64,000 bases of DNA from Rosa chinensis (GCF_002994745.2 NC_037094.1:68490819-68554818), one strand, 5' to 3'. Counted from the stretch's first letter, positions 24,864 to 37,734 are shown. Notes: a model not told the origin generated them from the letters alone. Program-made: numbers and translations.

Positions 24864-27800
24864 TCTTTCCGGCGAGGAACATCCCCATCGATTTGGCGGT
24901 GCAGGTTCAGATCCTGATGGCGACGGAGACTGCGGTAACACGGTGAGGCTGAGTGATGCCGACGACGCTGCTTTTCCCTTACTGCTTTCCTTTCCCGGAC
25001 AGAGGCGATCTGGATAGAGGCGACGCTTCGAAGCTAGCTCCATCTCTAAGTTCGGGTCTGGGCTTTGCTCGGACACTTCAACATCGCACAGACGGCGTCG
25101 TTCTCTAAGTTCGGGTCTAGGCTTGAAGTTCTCAGAGCGTTGTTCTCCAAGTTCTCACACGTTGACTCTTCAACGTCGCTCAGACGCATCGTTCTGTTGG
25201 ATTTTTTTTTTTTGGTTAAATATGGCATAAGGCTTATACATGTCTATGGAAAGAGGAAAGAAGAAAGAAAAAAAAAAAGGTTTTATCGAGGAGTTATGCA
25301 TGTCTATTATGGGTCAATAATATGATTATTGGAGGGTAATAAAATTATTATTGGTAATAATAAGATTATTACGGGGCAATAATAAGATTATTTATTTGAA
25401 TAAACCTACAAAAACTTTCAAAATTATAAATATTTTCATTTTTCACTAATTATTGATCCTCAATACCCTTGTTATTGGGGAGCAATAATATGTTTATTGG
25501 GGGGCAATAATATGATTACTGGGTATTATTGGGGGGTAATAAAATCAGACGCCGGACTCCGGTCACCGGTCGCCGGAGACCGCAGCCGACCACTGGTCAC
25601 CGGAGCACAGCAAGGTGGAGGATGACTTCTCTCTCTAAGTGAGAAAGAAGGAGAGGGCAAAAAAGTCCCAAAAATAAATAAAAAGAATAACAAAAGAATT
25701 AATTGGGTATTAGGGAAATAAGCTCTTAGAGTGTTTTGGGTAAATAGGGTTAAAAAACTGTTAGTGGAGCAAGTGGACAATTTTTAAGCTGAAATTGGGT
25801 AAATGATCATATCCCCAAGAACAAAAAGAACAACTATGACTATAATTGAGAATAAACGGAGGAATTTAAAATAAGTATCTAAATATGAATAATTGTAATA
25901 CATTTATTCTGAAATATAAAGATTAATTATAATTTGGAAATTTGGAAGTTAATATAATTGGGATTCATACGGGACCCACCTAATATAGCTCACACAGATA
26001 AACTTTCCATGTGAAAGTGATTTAGCAACGCTCGCAACACGTACAAGTTGTGAATCCGTGACTGTACTGTGTGAAACTACTCATTCACACAGATTTCCGT
26101 GTGTATTTCAATGTATTTACACAGAATTCATCCGTGTGAAAGGACCTGTTTTTCTAGTAGTGTACTTTAATAAAGTAAGGATAGTTTTGAAATACACTTA
26201 AAATTTTCTGGATTTTGATTGGACTACCCCACCGTTATGTGGTACGTTTGCCCTATGTAAGAATTTATCGAAAGTTATATATAAGAGATTACTATCAAAC
26301 TCATTGTGCAATCACATTAGAATGATAAAAACACATACATTAAGCCATACAAATATTAAAAGATCTGTGAAGAAGACTAGCCAATTCAGAAAATCTTTTA
26401 GAATTTTAACAGTGCCAAACAAATGGATAGACATAAAATTCCCAATCAGTATTCTAGATGATTTCTTGTTTCACTTATTTTAGCAAAGATGATCTTGCCT
26501 AAAAGATAAATTTTCGAACTTTCAATCCATTATGACAATTATGTATAATATTTTTCGCATCTAATTTTTTAAATATAAAAAGAAAGAAAATCAGAAAAGA
26601 AATGCGTATACATAAATTATGATGAGAATCTAACCTTAAACCTATGTAGTTCTCTTTGCATTTGCAGACTTGCACCTTGAATATTAGTCAATTGTGAAAG
26701 TGGGGATAAATTTGCTACACTGTGTAGCATAGTACCGTTGCTTTCCTTCCCCATCGACATCCTTGTCAATCTATCTCTTTTTTCCTGCTTGAGACCATAT
26801 ATAAGACTATAAATCTTTTCTTGACGACAGTTAGCGGCACATTGAAATATGTTTCCATATCTTTCTCCGTCTATGCTGTGATCCAGGAGTTTCGGATTTA
26901 CTGCACATATATGAGAAACAAATTCAACATTCCCTCCTTCTACAGCTTTGAAAATTGATGTCCCCACCTTGAGTAATTCCCCATCCGTAAGATTGCCATC
27001 TCTGGTCACTTCACACATGAAACGTAGAATCTTAATGATTTTTTGATGAACCGATTTCATTTTATACATGTCATTGATTCCTGTGTTGACAACTAGAACA
27101 ACATTATTAACAGGCTAGGTTTTATATTCCAAGCTTGAACAAAGGAAAAAACGTGGATGAAGCATACCCAATAATTTAGAGAGACCCGTAAGAGGTTCTG
27201 TGAACCAACTCATGTCTGCATTTCAAATTCAACATTGTTAGTCAAAGATGTTCAAGATTGGCACACGATAACAAAAAGCATAATTAATGTAGGAAAATAA
27301 GAAAAAGAAACAGGAAGAGGATATATCAAATCTATGATAAATTCCGTACATTCATTCACAAGGGGTACTTGGCAAGATTTTATATAGTCATATGCTATGC
27401 GCTCTTATAACTTAAAATGGATCAAGTGGGTTGATAAAATTTACTTTTATGTGTAAATCGGCCAAATATAATTTATGCTAGCATGACGTTTTTACCAATT
27501 GAGTTGTGTGATCCTTTTGGATTCCAAATTCGACACATTTATTAATTGAGTCGGGTTGTGTACGTTTGCATTTTACCACATGTTCAGTATATTGACAGGA
27601 CATGACACGATCGATTGTCACCCCCAATTCAAAGCTTATAATGTTAATACTTCTCTGAACCTTTTGGCATCCTTACAGGTGCCAGACTTTCTAAATAAGT
27701 GTATCCAATAAATGAACACCTTCCCGTGAATCGAAGCCATGCATTTATTTCTTATAATTGGTTGACTAATGAATTTTCAATTTGATTGACTCTTTGTAGT

Positions 27801-30800
27801 GACGATATATATAACATATGAAATATGTAGCTTTTTTTATAAAAATATGAAATATGTAGTTCTGAATCAAAGTTTTGAGACTTTTGGCTCACAACGTACC
27901 TGAGAAAATGAGATTCCTTTGATTACCTTGATCATCTTCAAAGTTTGGAAAATCTGCATAAGTCTCATGCATATTTAAATCATTTGGCGGTTGAATGCGT
28001 AGCCCTATTAAGAAGAGAATGGAGAACAAAATCATTATATGCTTCTTCTAAATTCCTTCATTACATGTGTGTGTATAAGCCCTCGATCCTTACTGAGGAA
28101 TTCTGTCTTTGACCATTAGAATTTTAGGTCTCCATGAGTAGATTACTTATATAATTTTCAGCTAAATTAAAAATCGTTAAGATATTTATCATCGTGATTT
28201 ATTATTATGAATATGTACGGTTCAAATAGATTTAGTTCATCCATTTATTTGATCTATTTGGATATCTTAACAATTATCGATTTGGCTGAAAATTTGCATG
28301 AGTGATCTATTGATGGAGACTTGAAAATTGGACTGTTAAGATGCCAGTATATAATTGAAAAGTGAGTCCCATAGGCGATCCTTAACATGGCAAAAAAGAT
28401 CCTTTACTAGAATGGCCTATATATACACACACACTTCACCTATTGTTGAGCACAACTGAGTATGTGAACAAGAGTGAGTGTGTGTGTGTGTGTAGATATG
28501 AAATGTAGGAAAGAATGTTCAATAGAAAAAGAGAATGAATGAATAAAGATCACAAAAGAAGAAAATATGTATTAACTATTGTATATCCATGATTGCCAGA
28601 ATGTGAGTCGCACTCCACTGAAGAATGCATAATGTGCACAAGCCAATGCGTAAATAGGAGAGACGTTTGAGGGATGTATTGACAGTCTTGGGAAAAGTTG
28701 TAGTAAATCCCATGCCAAATCTAATGTAGAGTGAACAAAATTAGAAGAATTATAAGTAGGGGAATAAAATTCATACTCTCTATTTTACAATCCATACTTA
28801 TTCTTTCTTTTTTTGGTTGAAATTTTGATGAGACAAAATTCAAGTAACTAAAGACAAAAGTTCGATTACTAAAAAAAAAAATATAGAATGTGAATTGTAA
28901 AATGAGAAGTGTGAATTTCACTTTCGTATATATATTTCAATTATCAATAATTAATTAATGATATTTAAAACACCCTTACCGAGCGCTTTCAGACGTTCAA
29001 TAGCAATAGTAATAAAATGAGCGCCGTCAAACCCGTTTAGAGCTTCACGAGGAGTGACGAAATAGAGATACTGAGTTAATTTCCACTTGCCCCAGCCAGC
29101 AGCCCATACAACTGGAATGTCTCTACCCGAGCGCATGCCAAATACTTTTTTGTTCTTTCCAGCCATGAATTTAGCCATTTCCCAAATGTCTCCATCTATG
29201 GCGGGTAGCTCCATAGCACAACCTAAAGCTGTAAAACCTTCACCATTTTTTATTTCCATCGCTTGTGGTCTCATCAACGACATCAACTCTCTCACAATGT
29301 CCATATTCTTATTCTCCATGACTGCAAGGTGAAGAGCATTGGAACCCGCGTCGTTTTTTACTTCAAGACCCTCTTGTCTCATCACCAATACCAACTCTTT
29401 CACAATCCCCATATTCCCCATCTCCACTGCTTGGTGAAGTGCTGTGTAACCAAGAGCACCTTTTACTTCCAGACCTTCTCGCCTCATCCGCCGGACTATA
29501 ATCTTCACAATATCCACATTTTCGTTCATGACTGCTTGGTGAAGAGCTGTAAAACCATTATTATTTTTTATTTCAAAACCTTCTTGTCTCATCGAAGGTA
29601 CCAATTCTTCCACAATAGACATATCCCCCTTACTGACTGCTTCGTGAAGAGGTGTATCTCCAAAAGCATTCTCTAGTTCTAAAACACGGGCAAGCAGTAT
29701 CTCATTCTGTTCAACCATGTACTTAGCCATTTCGACGACTGCTCGTTCACTGAGGTCTGCATTTAAATTACCCGTGGAAGGATCAGCATTTTTCACTTCC
29801 AAATCTTCTTGTGTCATCAACGACACCAACTCTTTCACAATATCCACATGCCCATGCTTGATTGCTAAGTGAAGAGCCGTGTTCTCATTTCCATCTCTTG
29901 GATCTCTTGCTCTTACTGCCCTGTAGGGATCTAGATCTCTAAGACAATAGTTTGCATTATTCCAATCACCGTCAATTACAGCATTAGTAAACGGTATATA
30001 ACGGTCAAAGTCATCATCTGCCAATAAATGAATGAAGTTTGAATTATTTAACCATACATCGATCATTTAATTATAATTGCATCATATCTTCTGTTTAATT
30101 ATAACTTATTACTTAACTTGGAAAAGGGCAAATTTCATTAACAAGAGAAACAAACTAGAAAAAAAATATGTGATGTCAATACTATAAATTAATGAAGTCA
30201 AATTCGTAATAATACCATGCGGCAGCAACTCTTTAATAGTAGACACATTCCCCTTCTTGACTGCTATGTTCAGAGCTGTAGAACCATCGTTGTTTTTTAA
30301 TTCCAAGTCTTCTCTTTTCATTAACTTCACCATCCACTCTACAGTGTGTGGTTGCTGCCTAATTAATGCCATGTGAAGAACCGTGTTACCATGGCAGTCT
30401 TTTACTCCTCCCATCAGGGGCAACAGCTCTTTAACAATGTCAAAGCGCCCGTTGAAGAATGCTACATGAAGAGCTGTGTAACCATAAGCGTTTTTAGTTT
30501 GTAAATCATCTTGTCCCATCAGCAAGACCAACTCTTTCAAGATATGCAGGTGCCCTTGCCCGGCTGCTATATGAAGGGCTGTGGCTCCAAATTGGTATCT
30601 TGCTGTTATTGCATCTGGAAGTTTTGTAAGACACTCCTTTGCATTCTCCCAATCACCATTTATCACAAAGTTAGAGAAGGGTATGTAGCGCTCGATTTCC
30701 TTGGCATCGTTTTCAGCTGCAAGAAGACTTGACATTAACTTTAATAATATATGGATGTCTGCGATATTTATATGAGTTTTTCTATTGGGACATCTAAATT

Positions 30801-32560
30801 CCCTCAATTGACATCTCTTCTTTTTGAATTATTGAATTATCAAATTACTTATTTATCCTAAAATAAAATTACTATTATGGACAACAATTCATAGACAACA
30901 ATAATTTCTCTACACCTCCTAATTGATGCAGAGAGGATGGCGGCTCAATTTGAGCAACAGTTAGACCGTGCTAAAGGAGGAAAACGAAAAGTGACTAGTA
31001 GACAGGAAATGGCAGTTCGGTGTCTGATTGGGACGCACCTTACCTTTCCGGAAAGGGAATCGCGCCAGAAACAAGACTCATCGCTTTGCCATGAACTGTA
31101 GCATTTTTCGGGCTTTTGGGATCGTTTAGGGCCTCAAAACGGTATTTTTCTATTTTACCCGTTTTTGGTTTTCTTAGTTATTTTTGGATTGTTTTCGTTT
31201 TTATCCATGGGCCTTAGGGTTTCGTTGTTAGTCGCCCTAGGGTACTTTTCTCTTATTTCTTGCGGCTGCAGAACGCATTTTTCATCTTTTAATCAATAAA
31301 ATAGAGATCTTCTCTTTTATCTCTGGTGGACTCCAGAATCTTTTGCTTAGGTTTATTGCTGGTAAACCTAGTTATAAATCCGACTGCGTCACTAATTTAC
31401 AAATGACAAACCCTATTTTCATCTAATTTATACAACAATTACTTTTTAAATTCATGACGCTAGACATGTTACGGACATAACTACTTCAATGTTTATTATA
31501 TAGAAACAATATTGTTTATTGAAGTGAATACTCAACTTCAAAGTTCTCAATATGTAGAACATTGACCAGATAGATATGCAAGTAACCCATGAAAAACTAT
31601 ACTAATTTATACACTAACATTTATCTGCATGAATATAATTGATTAAATGAGCATTTTGATCCATGCCCTAGGCACATAAGACAAAAAAAAAGACCTTTAT
31701 GAGTCAAAACACCACCAAAAAAAAAAAAATTGTGTTAGGAACACCTTCAATTGGGTTTGTAGACAATTAATAGTTTAGCTTTAGAGATAAAACGTCATGG
31801 AGGTTCAACAAAAATGGAAAATCAGCCAAAAAACAGGAAGAAATAATATATGTAAAGAAAAATTATTGCATAGAGCTATGGTGAGTAAATTCACCTCAAG
31901 TTTCTATGTATTACAAAATTTCTATGTTTTTTGTATAAACTATATGAATAAGGCTGTGTTAGTAATTTAAGGGAGGCATAGTGAGAATCTGTTGTTTAAA
32001 AAGAAAAATGGAGGTGGAGCATAGGAAGTCTAGAGAGAAAATTTGGAAGTCTCAATAAAAACTCTCTATCTATATTAATTTTAATAGCAATTTTTGTAAT
32101 TGATTTTTTTTTAAAGAACTTAATTATGCTGAAAAATATTAAATTAAAAGTGATGATGATACCTGAAATTTGGTATAAAATTTTAAAGTTGAACATTGTT
32201 CATCTGACCAATAGAGCATTACCCTTTTGTTTTTCCTTGCATCCTTTTTCCAAAGCCTCCCAGGCACTTTGTGCGCTGCTAATTTCACAGATAAGAGAGA
32301 ACATATCACTCCCGCATGAATTCAGAATTATATGCAACACTTTCGCATTCTTCCTTGTCCAATCCTTATTTTTTTTCACCATCATTGTCTTGTTCACCAT
32401 TGTTTTCTTGTAGTTTATGAATCTCAGTGGTGGGTTCGATAACGTCCCAGAGGTCTTCAGACAATAAGTACGTTTTGACCCACAGACTCCAATGTTTATA
32501 ATTAGTATGGTTGAGAAATTGAGGTATAATCGCATTCGGGACAACTGCAGCACTTGCCAT
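19469..32560 (-). CDS. Ankyrin-repeat PGG-domain protein, copy 1 (Gag-like first exon frameshifted)
   Basis: Exons on the minus strand: 32560-32223 (Gag-like), 30716-30216 (four ankyrin repeats), 30017-28980 (ankyrin array), 28004-27927, 27215-27168, 27080-26635, 20083-19469. The first five introns are phase 1 and the last is phase 0, identical to copy 2. The C-terminal exon has the PGG domain (FAAAFTVPGG) with four hydrophobic helices, as in ACD6/ITN1-type plant proteins. Known members sit in membranes and act in defence or salt stress; a role here is inferred only. The Gag-like exon has one extra base giving a TAA. If that is real, only a shorter product starting at an in-frame ATG at 30735 (914 aa, reading 30735-30716 as exon) could be made. 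Its last intron holds nested transposons. Confidence 0.8.
21064..23149 (-). mobile_element. LINE-type insertion in ankyrin-PGG intron, interrupted by a hAT element
   Basis: It is flanked by a 19-bp duplication TTTTGAGCATTTACTTTAA: the left copy is 21045-21063, and the right copy is split by the CACTA element (23150-23163 plus 26166-26170). Copy 2 of the gene has one uninterrupted version near 44311-44329. The minus-strand 3' end reads ACTAATGAAATCAATCC, like plant LINE tails. Without the hAT insert it is about 1.06 kb. It has no reverse transcriptase and is GC-rich at its 5' end, so it is a deleted or non-autonomous member. Confidence 0.75.
21649..22662. mobile_element. Non-autonomous hAT element
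   Basis: Terminal inverted repeats CAGGGGCGGATCCAG and its complement lie at both ends, flanked by a perfect 8-bp duplication CTGACCTC (21641-21648 and 22663-22670), the hAT target size. It is 1,014 bp with no transposase domain. It contains short TGGGTTTGAATGTTTGATTA direct repeats (about 22108-22260) and an AT dinucleotide run near the right end. It sits inside the LINE-type insertion. Confidence 0.92.
23164..26162. mobile_element. Non-autonomous CACTA (EnSpm) element
   Basis: Ends are CACTACTAGAAAAA and the complementary TTTTCTAGTAGTG, with a 3-bp duplication TAC (23161-23163 and 26163-26165), both diagnostic of CACTA elements. Subterminal regions carry many copies of a TCACACGGA-type motif in both orientations, the usual transposase-binding architecture. 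No transposase frame is seen. A Mutator-like element lies inside it, leaving about 1.84 kb of its own sequence. It interrupts the right target-site copy of the neighbouring LINE insertion, so it came later. Confidence 0.92.
24669..25816. mobile_element. Non-autonomous Mutator-like element, copy B (inside the CACTA element)
   Basis: Begins GGGG, ends CCCC, and is flanked by a perfect 9-bp duplication AAGAACAAA (24660-24668 and 25817-25825). Its termini and a Pro/Gly-codon-rich internal block with CCGGTGACC/GGTCACCGG motifs match copy A at 1481-2963 in opposite orientation. It contains a CT dinucleotide repeat (about 24825-24860) and ATAATAATAAGATTATT-type repeats. No transposase. Confidence 0.9.
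30924..31391. mobile_element. Probable solo LTR
   Basis: A 468-bp insert starts TG and ends CA and is flanked by a 5-bp duplication CTAAT (30919-30923 and 31392-31396). The matching place in copy 2 (near 55148-55160) lacks it. AATAAA-like signals lie near 31297-31303. There is no adjacent internal region, so it is best read as a solo LTR left by recombination. The family is not recognised. Confidence 0.75.
32223..32560 (-). pseudogene. Gag-like (UBN2/DUF4219) first exon of ankyrin-PGG copy 1, frameshifted
   Basis: Same exon as 56688-57024 in copy 2, with NYKHWSLWVKTYL and DLWDVIE, the hallmark of Copia Gag N-terminal domains. An A-rich tract encoding EKKK is one base longer than in copy 2 and now reads GAA AAA AAA TAA, stopping translation after about 64 codons. 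The rest continues in the next frame (WTRKNAKVLHII onward) to a donor GG|GTAATG. The homopolymer context means an assembly error is possible. Confidence 0.75.
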
Positions 32561-32857
32561 GATAATCTGCAATTAGTCCATGGTTAATTTAGGTCAAGAG
32601 CGCATATATTAGTTAAATATTTCGGCAAATAATTAAATTGAAACCAAGTAGAACTAACTTTCGATATATAACATAGAAATCTTTAGAAAGTGTTCGTGAA
32701 TTCCAAAATGCTCCTCAATAGTATGCACACTTCTAATTTATAGATGAAAACTGATGTTCATCTATATTCTTTGTTAGCCAGAGTGGATGTGAAATGGCAA
32801 TAAAACCCTTAGATTTTATATTAATTTTAAGTAACTTTTAATAATTGGGTACCATAT

Positions 32858-32978
32858 TTTTATTTTTATTTTTTTATTTTTTTCTAAAGAGAATCAAAGG
32901 GTTTCACTCCTGAAACCATGGTGACTCGAACCTATGACTTCGTACATAGGTAGTGGGTGCTCGAACCACTGAGCTAAC
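32858..32978 (-). mobile_element. tRNA-derived SINE
   Basis: On the minus strand it starts GTTAGCTCAGTGG (RNA polymerase III A box) and has GGTTCGAGTC (B box) about 40 nt later. It ends in an A-rich tail (T-rich on +, about 32858-32893). A 7-bp duplication ACCATAT flanks it (32851-32857 and 32979-32985). It is absent from unit 2. Confidence 0.8.
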
Positions 32979-33183
32979 ACCATATGATAGATAGCAAAAT
33001 AAAAAATTATATGAAAAAGAAAAGAAAATATTTTTTTAGAAAGTTAGCTACCCATGTCTGCAATAACTGCGTATAACTCAAATAACTTACCACTTTCTTT
33101 TTTCTCAAATAACTTCTATTTTCATCTCATTAATATAATAAATAAAAATAAAAAATTACACATGCAAAGCATGTGAGCGGAAG

Positions 33184-34333
<1,150 letters not shown>

Positions 34334-34342
34334 GAGCGGAAG

Positions 34343-35400
34343 ACTGTCTATCTTTATGCATGTTCACCTACAATAAAAAGATTCAGCAATTAAAAAATAC
34401 TTGGGCAAGACTTGATTAATAATCTCTAGAACCCTAATTATAAATAATAGCTTTCCATGAACATCAGTACTCTTATATTTATTTTTAAGAGGTGAATGTG
34501 AAATTTTATTCACATGAGATACAAGTATAGAAGATATAAGTACCAGAGTGTCAACAATGACACCCAACAATCTAATATGAAAGCCAAAAAATAAAATCTC
34601 ATTCACTACTAAACGTTGTGTAACTCACAAAAATACATACTTAAAACCATAAAATAAGAGAAGTGGAAAAATATCTTCACTTCTCCTCTAAAACTTACTC
34701 TATAAGACACAACACAAATGATGGTGGCTCATTAAAAACTTACTCGGATAAAACTCAATGAGAAAGACTCCGAATGAAGAAAAAAGTATCACCGACAAAC
34801 AATTAAAATAAAGTTTATTATAATAAGTGTAGTCCAAAAGCACTGAAAACGGACACACCAAAAGACCAAAGTACCATGAAACAGCTCAATCATAGTCACC
34901 AAAGAACCTTTGATATACGAACGGGAGGACAAAAAACAGCAGCAAATTCCATGAACTTCATCAATCAAACTTAATTGACTGTGAAAACATTAATGTCTCT
35001 TGCTCTCTTCCAAGAACAATACTCTTATAAAGACTGTTTTTGGCCTACACTCTACAACTACAGCTAGCTTAAAGATATGAAAATAGGCAAAACTATTTCA
35101 TTTTAAAACTCAATCGAAATTTAATGAACCTGATAAACTCATACTAATTCGTCCAAAAAAAAAAAAAAACTCGTACTAACTAACAGAAAATAAAATATGG
35201 AAACTAATTAATCGAACCGACTTAATATGCTTATCAAATAAAAATGACTGAAAAAATAACTGCAGAATTGCAATGAATCTGCATAATTGCAAACTCTAAT
35301 CTTAATTTATATCCATGTCCAATATACAACACAAATGATAGTCCAAGCCCAAATTTTCTTCTCTTGCTTTCTCTGAAAACTTACTTCTCGATCTGAAGAA
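34343..35400. other. Intergenic, shared by units 1 and 2; retrotransposon-like remnant
   Basis: Closely similar to about 57,470-58,363 in unit 2. It includes a stretch TTACTCGGATAAAACTCAAT (34741-34760) of the kind found in decayed plant retrotransposons. No gene is recognised. Confidence 0.4.
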
Positions 35401-35460
35401 ATAGCTGGTAAGAAGCAGGTTGCTCGCAAATCCACCGGCGGCAAAGCTCCTAGGAAGCAA
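35401..35460 (+). pseudogene. Histone H3 N-terminal tail fragment
   Basis: Translated from 35401 it reads with KQVARKSTGGKAPRKQ, matching the highly conserved H3 tail from the start region to about residue 19, and then loses similarity. The ATG is ATA. A decayed second copy lies in unit 2 (58364-58421), where the Ala-Arg-Thr start is better kept. This is a small H3-derived fossil, not a gene. Confidence 0.8.
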
Positions 35461-35781
35461 GGAAGATTGAGAGTTTGAAAAGAAGAGCTGAAGATGAATT
35501 GGGGGGTTTTTTTGGTTTAGGGATTTGGTAGAATTCTTAGAAGACAGAGAACTAGGGATCACAATTCTGGTCGAAGTGTTGCTCGTAGAGGTCACTTTAG
35601 CTTGTTATACCGGTCGTTAAAAGAAGGTTGTACCATTCCCTATACACAAAATTTAGTCTTTCAAGGAAGAAAGGAATCAACTCTAATAAAAAAAGAAACG
35701 ATTTGAAGGAAGAAACGAATCAGAGTCATTTTTTTTTCCTGGGTACAGTGGAGGCAAAAAACCCAAACAAGAACAAACAAA

Positions 35782-36048
35782 CTAGCCAAGATGGCTTTTA
35801 CAGACTTGCCTAGGTCTAGAGACACCTAGAATATCGTCAAGCAAAGCTTCCATAACTAGACTAGGAGGTCTATGAAAAGTACAAATCCCAGAACTCCAGA
35901 AGCATGCTGCATGCTGCATGCTCTCTTTGGCAAGAATACCTGCTACCACGTTCCCCTCAGCACGTATATGCTTGAGGAGCAGAATATCAAGTTGATTCAT
36001 CGGCCTCTTACAGTTAAGAAGAATTGTTCCCAAAGGATGTAAGTCCAC
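35782..36048 (-). pseudogene. RNase H-like fragment (LINE-type reverse transcriptase tail), unit 1
   Basis: Minus-strand 88-codon frame containing LLLKHIRAEGNVVAGILAKE. This matches the H.xREGNxVADxLAK motif at the end of RNase H domains carried by plant non-LTR elements (RVT_3 type). Here the Asp of VAD is Gly, and the N-terminal catalytic part is missing. The unit 2 copy at 58833-59063 keeps the Asp. Confidence 0.65.
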
Positions 36049-37273
36049 ATTCTCACTATTTAAAAATTAAAAGAGTCACCAAATTTGCAGAATCAGATCA
36101 ATATCTAATCTTTTAATATGTAAAAAAGAAACCAAGTCTTTGAAGAAAGGAATTAGACTCATATAAAAAGAAAAAAGAAAAAGAAAGGAATCAAACCAAA
36201 AAAAAAAGGCCAGAAAAAGAAAAAGAAAAAAAAAGGGAATGAGTTGCCACATGTCACAACCTATAAGAGAACCAATGTTAGTGTGTCATTATTGGGCTTG
36301 GCGGGCTTGAATGTTCAAAGCCCAAGGCTAGTTCGAAGTTTATAACTTATCAGTCCGGATCGAACGGTCCGGGTCATGTCCGACTGGGCTAGGTTTTCAA
36401 AATTTTAGGCTAAAATGCCCCGGCGCGTAGACCCAACTGATTGGCAAGATTTCACAACCTTGCCGATCAATAAACTGGCAATCCCCCCGACCAACTGGTT
36501 GTCGATCTGGCTATCTCAACAACTGACTGGCAACATTACTTACAAACCCTATCACCATTCACCACATTGTGATGATTCCACAACCGCCTAATCAGCATTT
36601 TCACCGATGAACCAATTATCTTACCAATCAATCAGTGACCAAAGGGTTACCTCACCGACCAATTGAAGACCACTAATTTTGTGAACTCCAGACTCCCAAC
36701 AATTTTTGTGATCGAACTCCCTGATTTCATCTAAAATCACCCTTCCTGATTGAGGTCGGTCAGCTGATCGTGACTTGCCAAACCTTTCAATCCCTCCCTA
36801 AGCGTCACTTACAAACCCCCATATGGCCGTATCAAAACAGAGATGCAGCATGCCATGAAAAATTGCAAAAGCTTCACTAGCACTTGGTGAGATATTCAGA
36901 TGGTTAAGAATTCAAAATTATCGCTCAAATGAGGCTTATACACCCACAAAAGCTTCACGGTCTGTGTCTGCTAGTCTACTGGGGCTATATTTCTACTTGT
37001 AGAGAGTGGCTTAGAACAAAACTTTCTTATACCCAGCACTGGGAAACACATACCTAGATATATAGGCAATTCGAAGGAACTATTGGCATGCTAGATGAGT
37101 GTGTTGCCTAGTCCAACTCATCTTAAGGTCTATTTGAGATTGTATTTCGGAGACCTAAAAAAAGCAATTTTAAATTAACTAAAAATATTGACTAATATAA
37201 AAGCATTTTAAAACGGGTCAAATGAATATAAAGCACTTGAAAGAAGTTTTGAGAAATGATGTCCTGTACAAAA
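36049..37273. other. Intergenic to the tandem-duplication junction, hAT-end remnant
   Basis: Matches about 59,100-60,451 upstream of unit 3. 36,295-36,430 (TCCGGATCGAACGGTCCGGG, GGCTAAAATGCCC) resembles the end of the hAT-like element at 46,082-47,042. Low-complexity GCCGATCAATAAACTGGCAA-type repeats follow. No gene. The right edge at about 37,273 is the fusion point with O-fucosyltransferase intron 10. Confidence 0.5.
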
Positions 37274-37310
37274 ACTGAGTCTGTTTTTCTGCTTTCTCTG
37301 ATTTCATCAG

Positions 37311-37734
37311 AAAAGCACTTGTTCGTCTGATTGACAAACTCGAGCAGGGACCCCTCAAAGAAGGTGAAAATTTATCAAATCGAGTTATTGAATTGCACAG
37401 GAGACGGTATGTAATCTCTCACCAAAACCTCTGAAGTCCGACCAGCATCACTTTAGCCCATGTTTCTCGTTATTGTGTACTTTGAAGGACATTCAGCAAT
37501 AACAACCTCCTGTTCTCAAATCTATTACATGATGGGTGTCCCCACTTTTCAAAAATCTGACTTTGCTGGTGATGTTGGTTATGCACAGGCAGGGCAACCC
37601 GCGGAAGAGAAAAGGTCCCATTTCAGGAACCAGGGGCACAGAAAGGTTCCGTTCAGAAGAACCCTTCTATATATGTTAACCCTTTACCAGATTGTTTGTG
37701 TAAGAAGGAATTGCCGATGCAAGCAACTGAGTAA
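37311..37734 (+). pseudogene. O-fucosyltransferase 3' fragment, unit 2 (last two exons)
   Basis: Exon 11-like 37311-37406 (96 nt, open) and exon 12-like 37589-37734. The latter is 146 nt instead of 142 because TATA is added in TTCTATATATGTT, shifting the frame before the final PLPDCLC motif. Exons 1-10 are absent: homology starts inside intron 10 at about 37,274. The unit 3 copy carries the same TATA insertion. Confidence 0.92.

Noticed and set aside
29087..29676. Plus-strand frames of 81-137 codons opposite the ankyrin exon (also 53103-54098).
   Set aside because: Shadow frames caused by the regular ankyrin repeat on the minus strand.
32890..32978. tRNA-like sequence with TAGCTCAGTGG and GGTTCGAGTC.
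   Set aside because: No acceptor-stem pairing or full cloverleaf, but an A-rich tail and target duplication; it is a SINE, not a tRNA gene.
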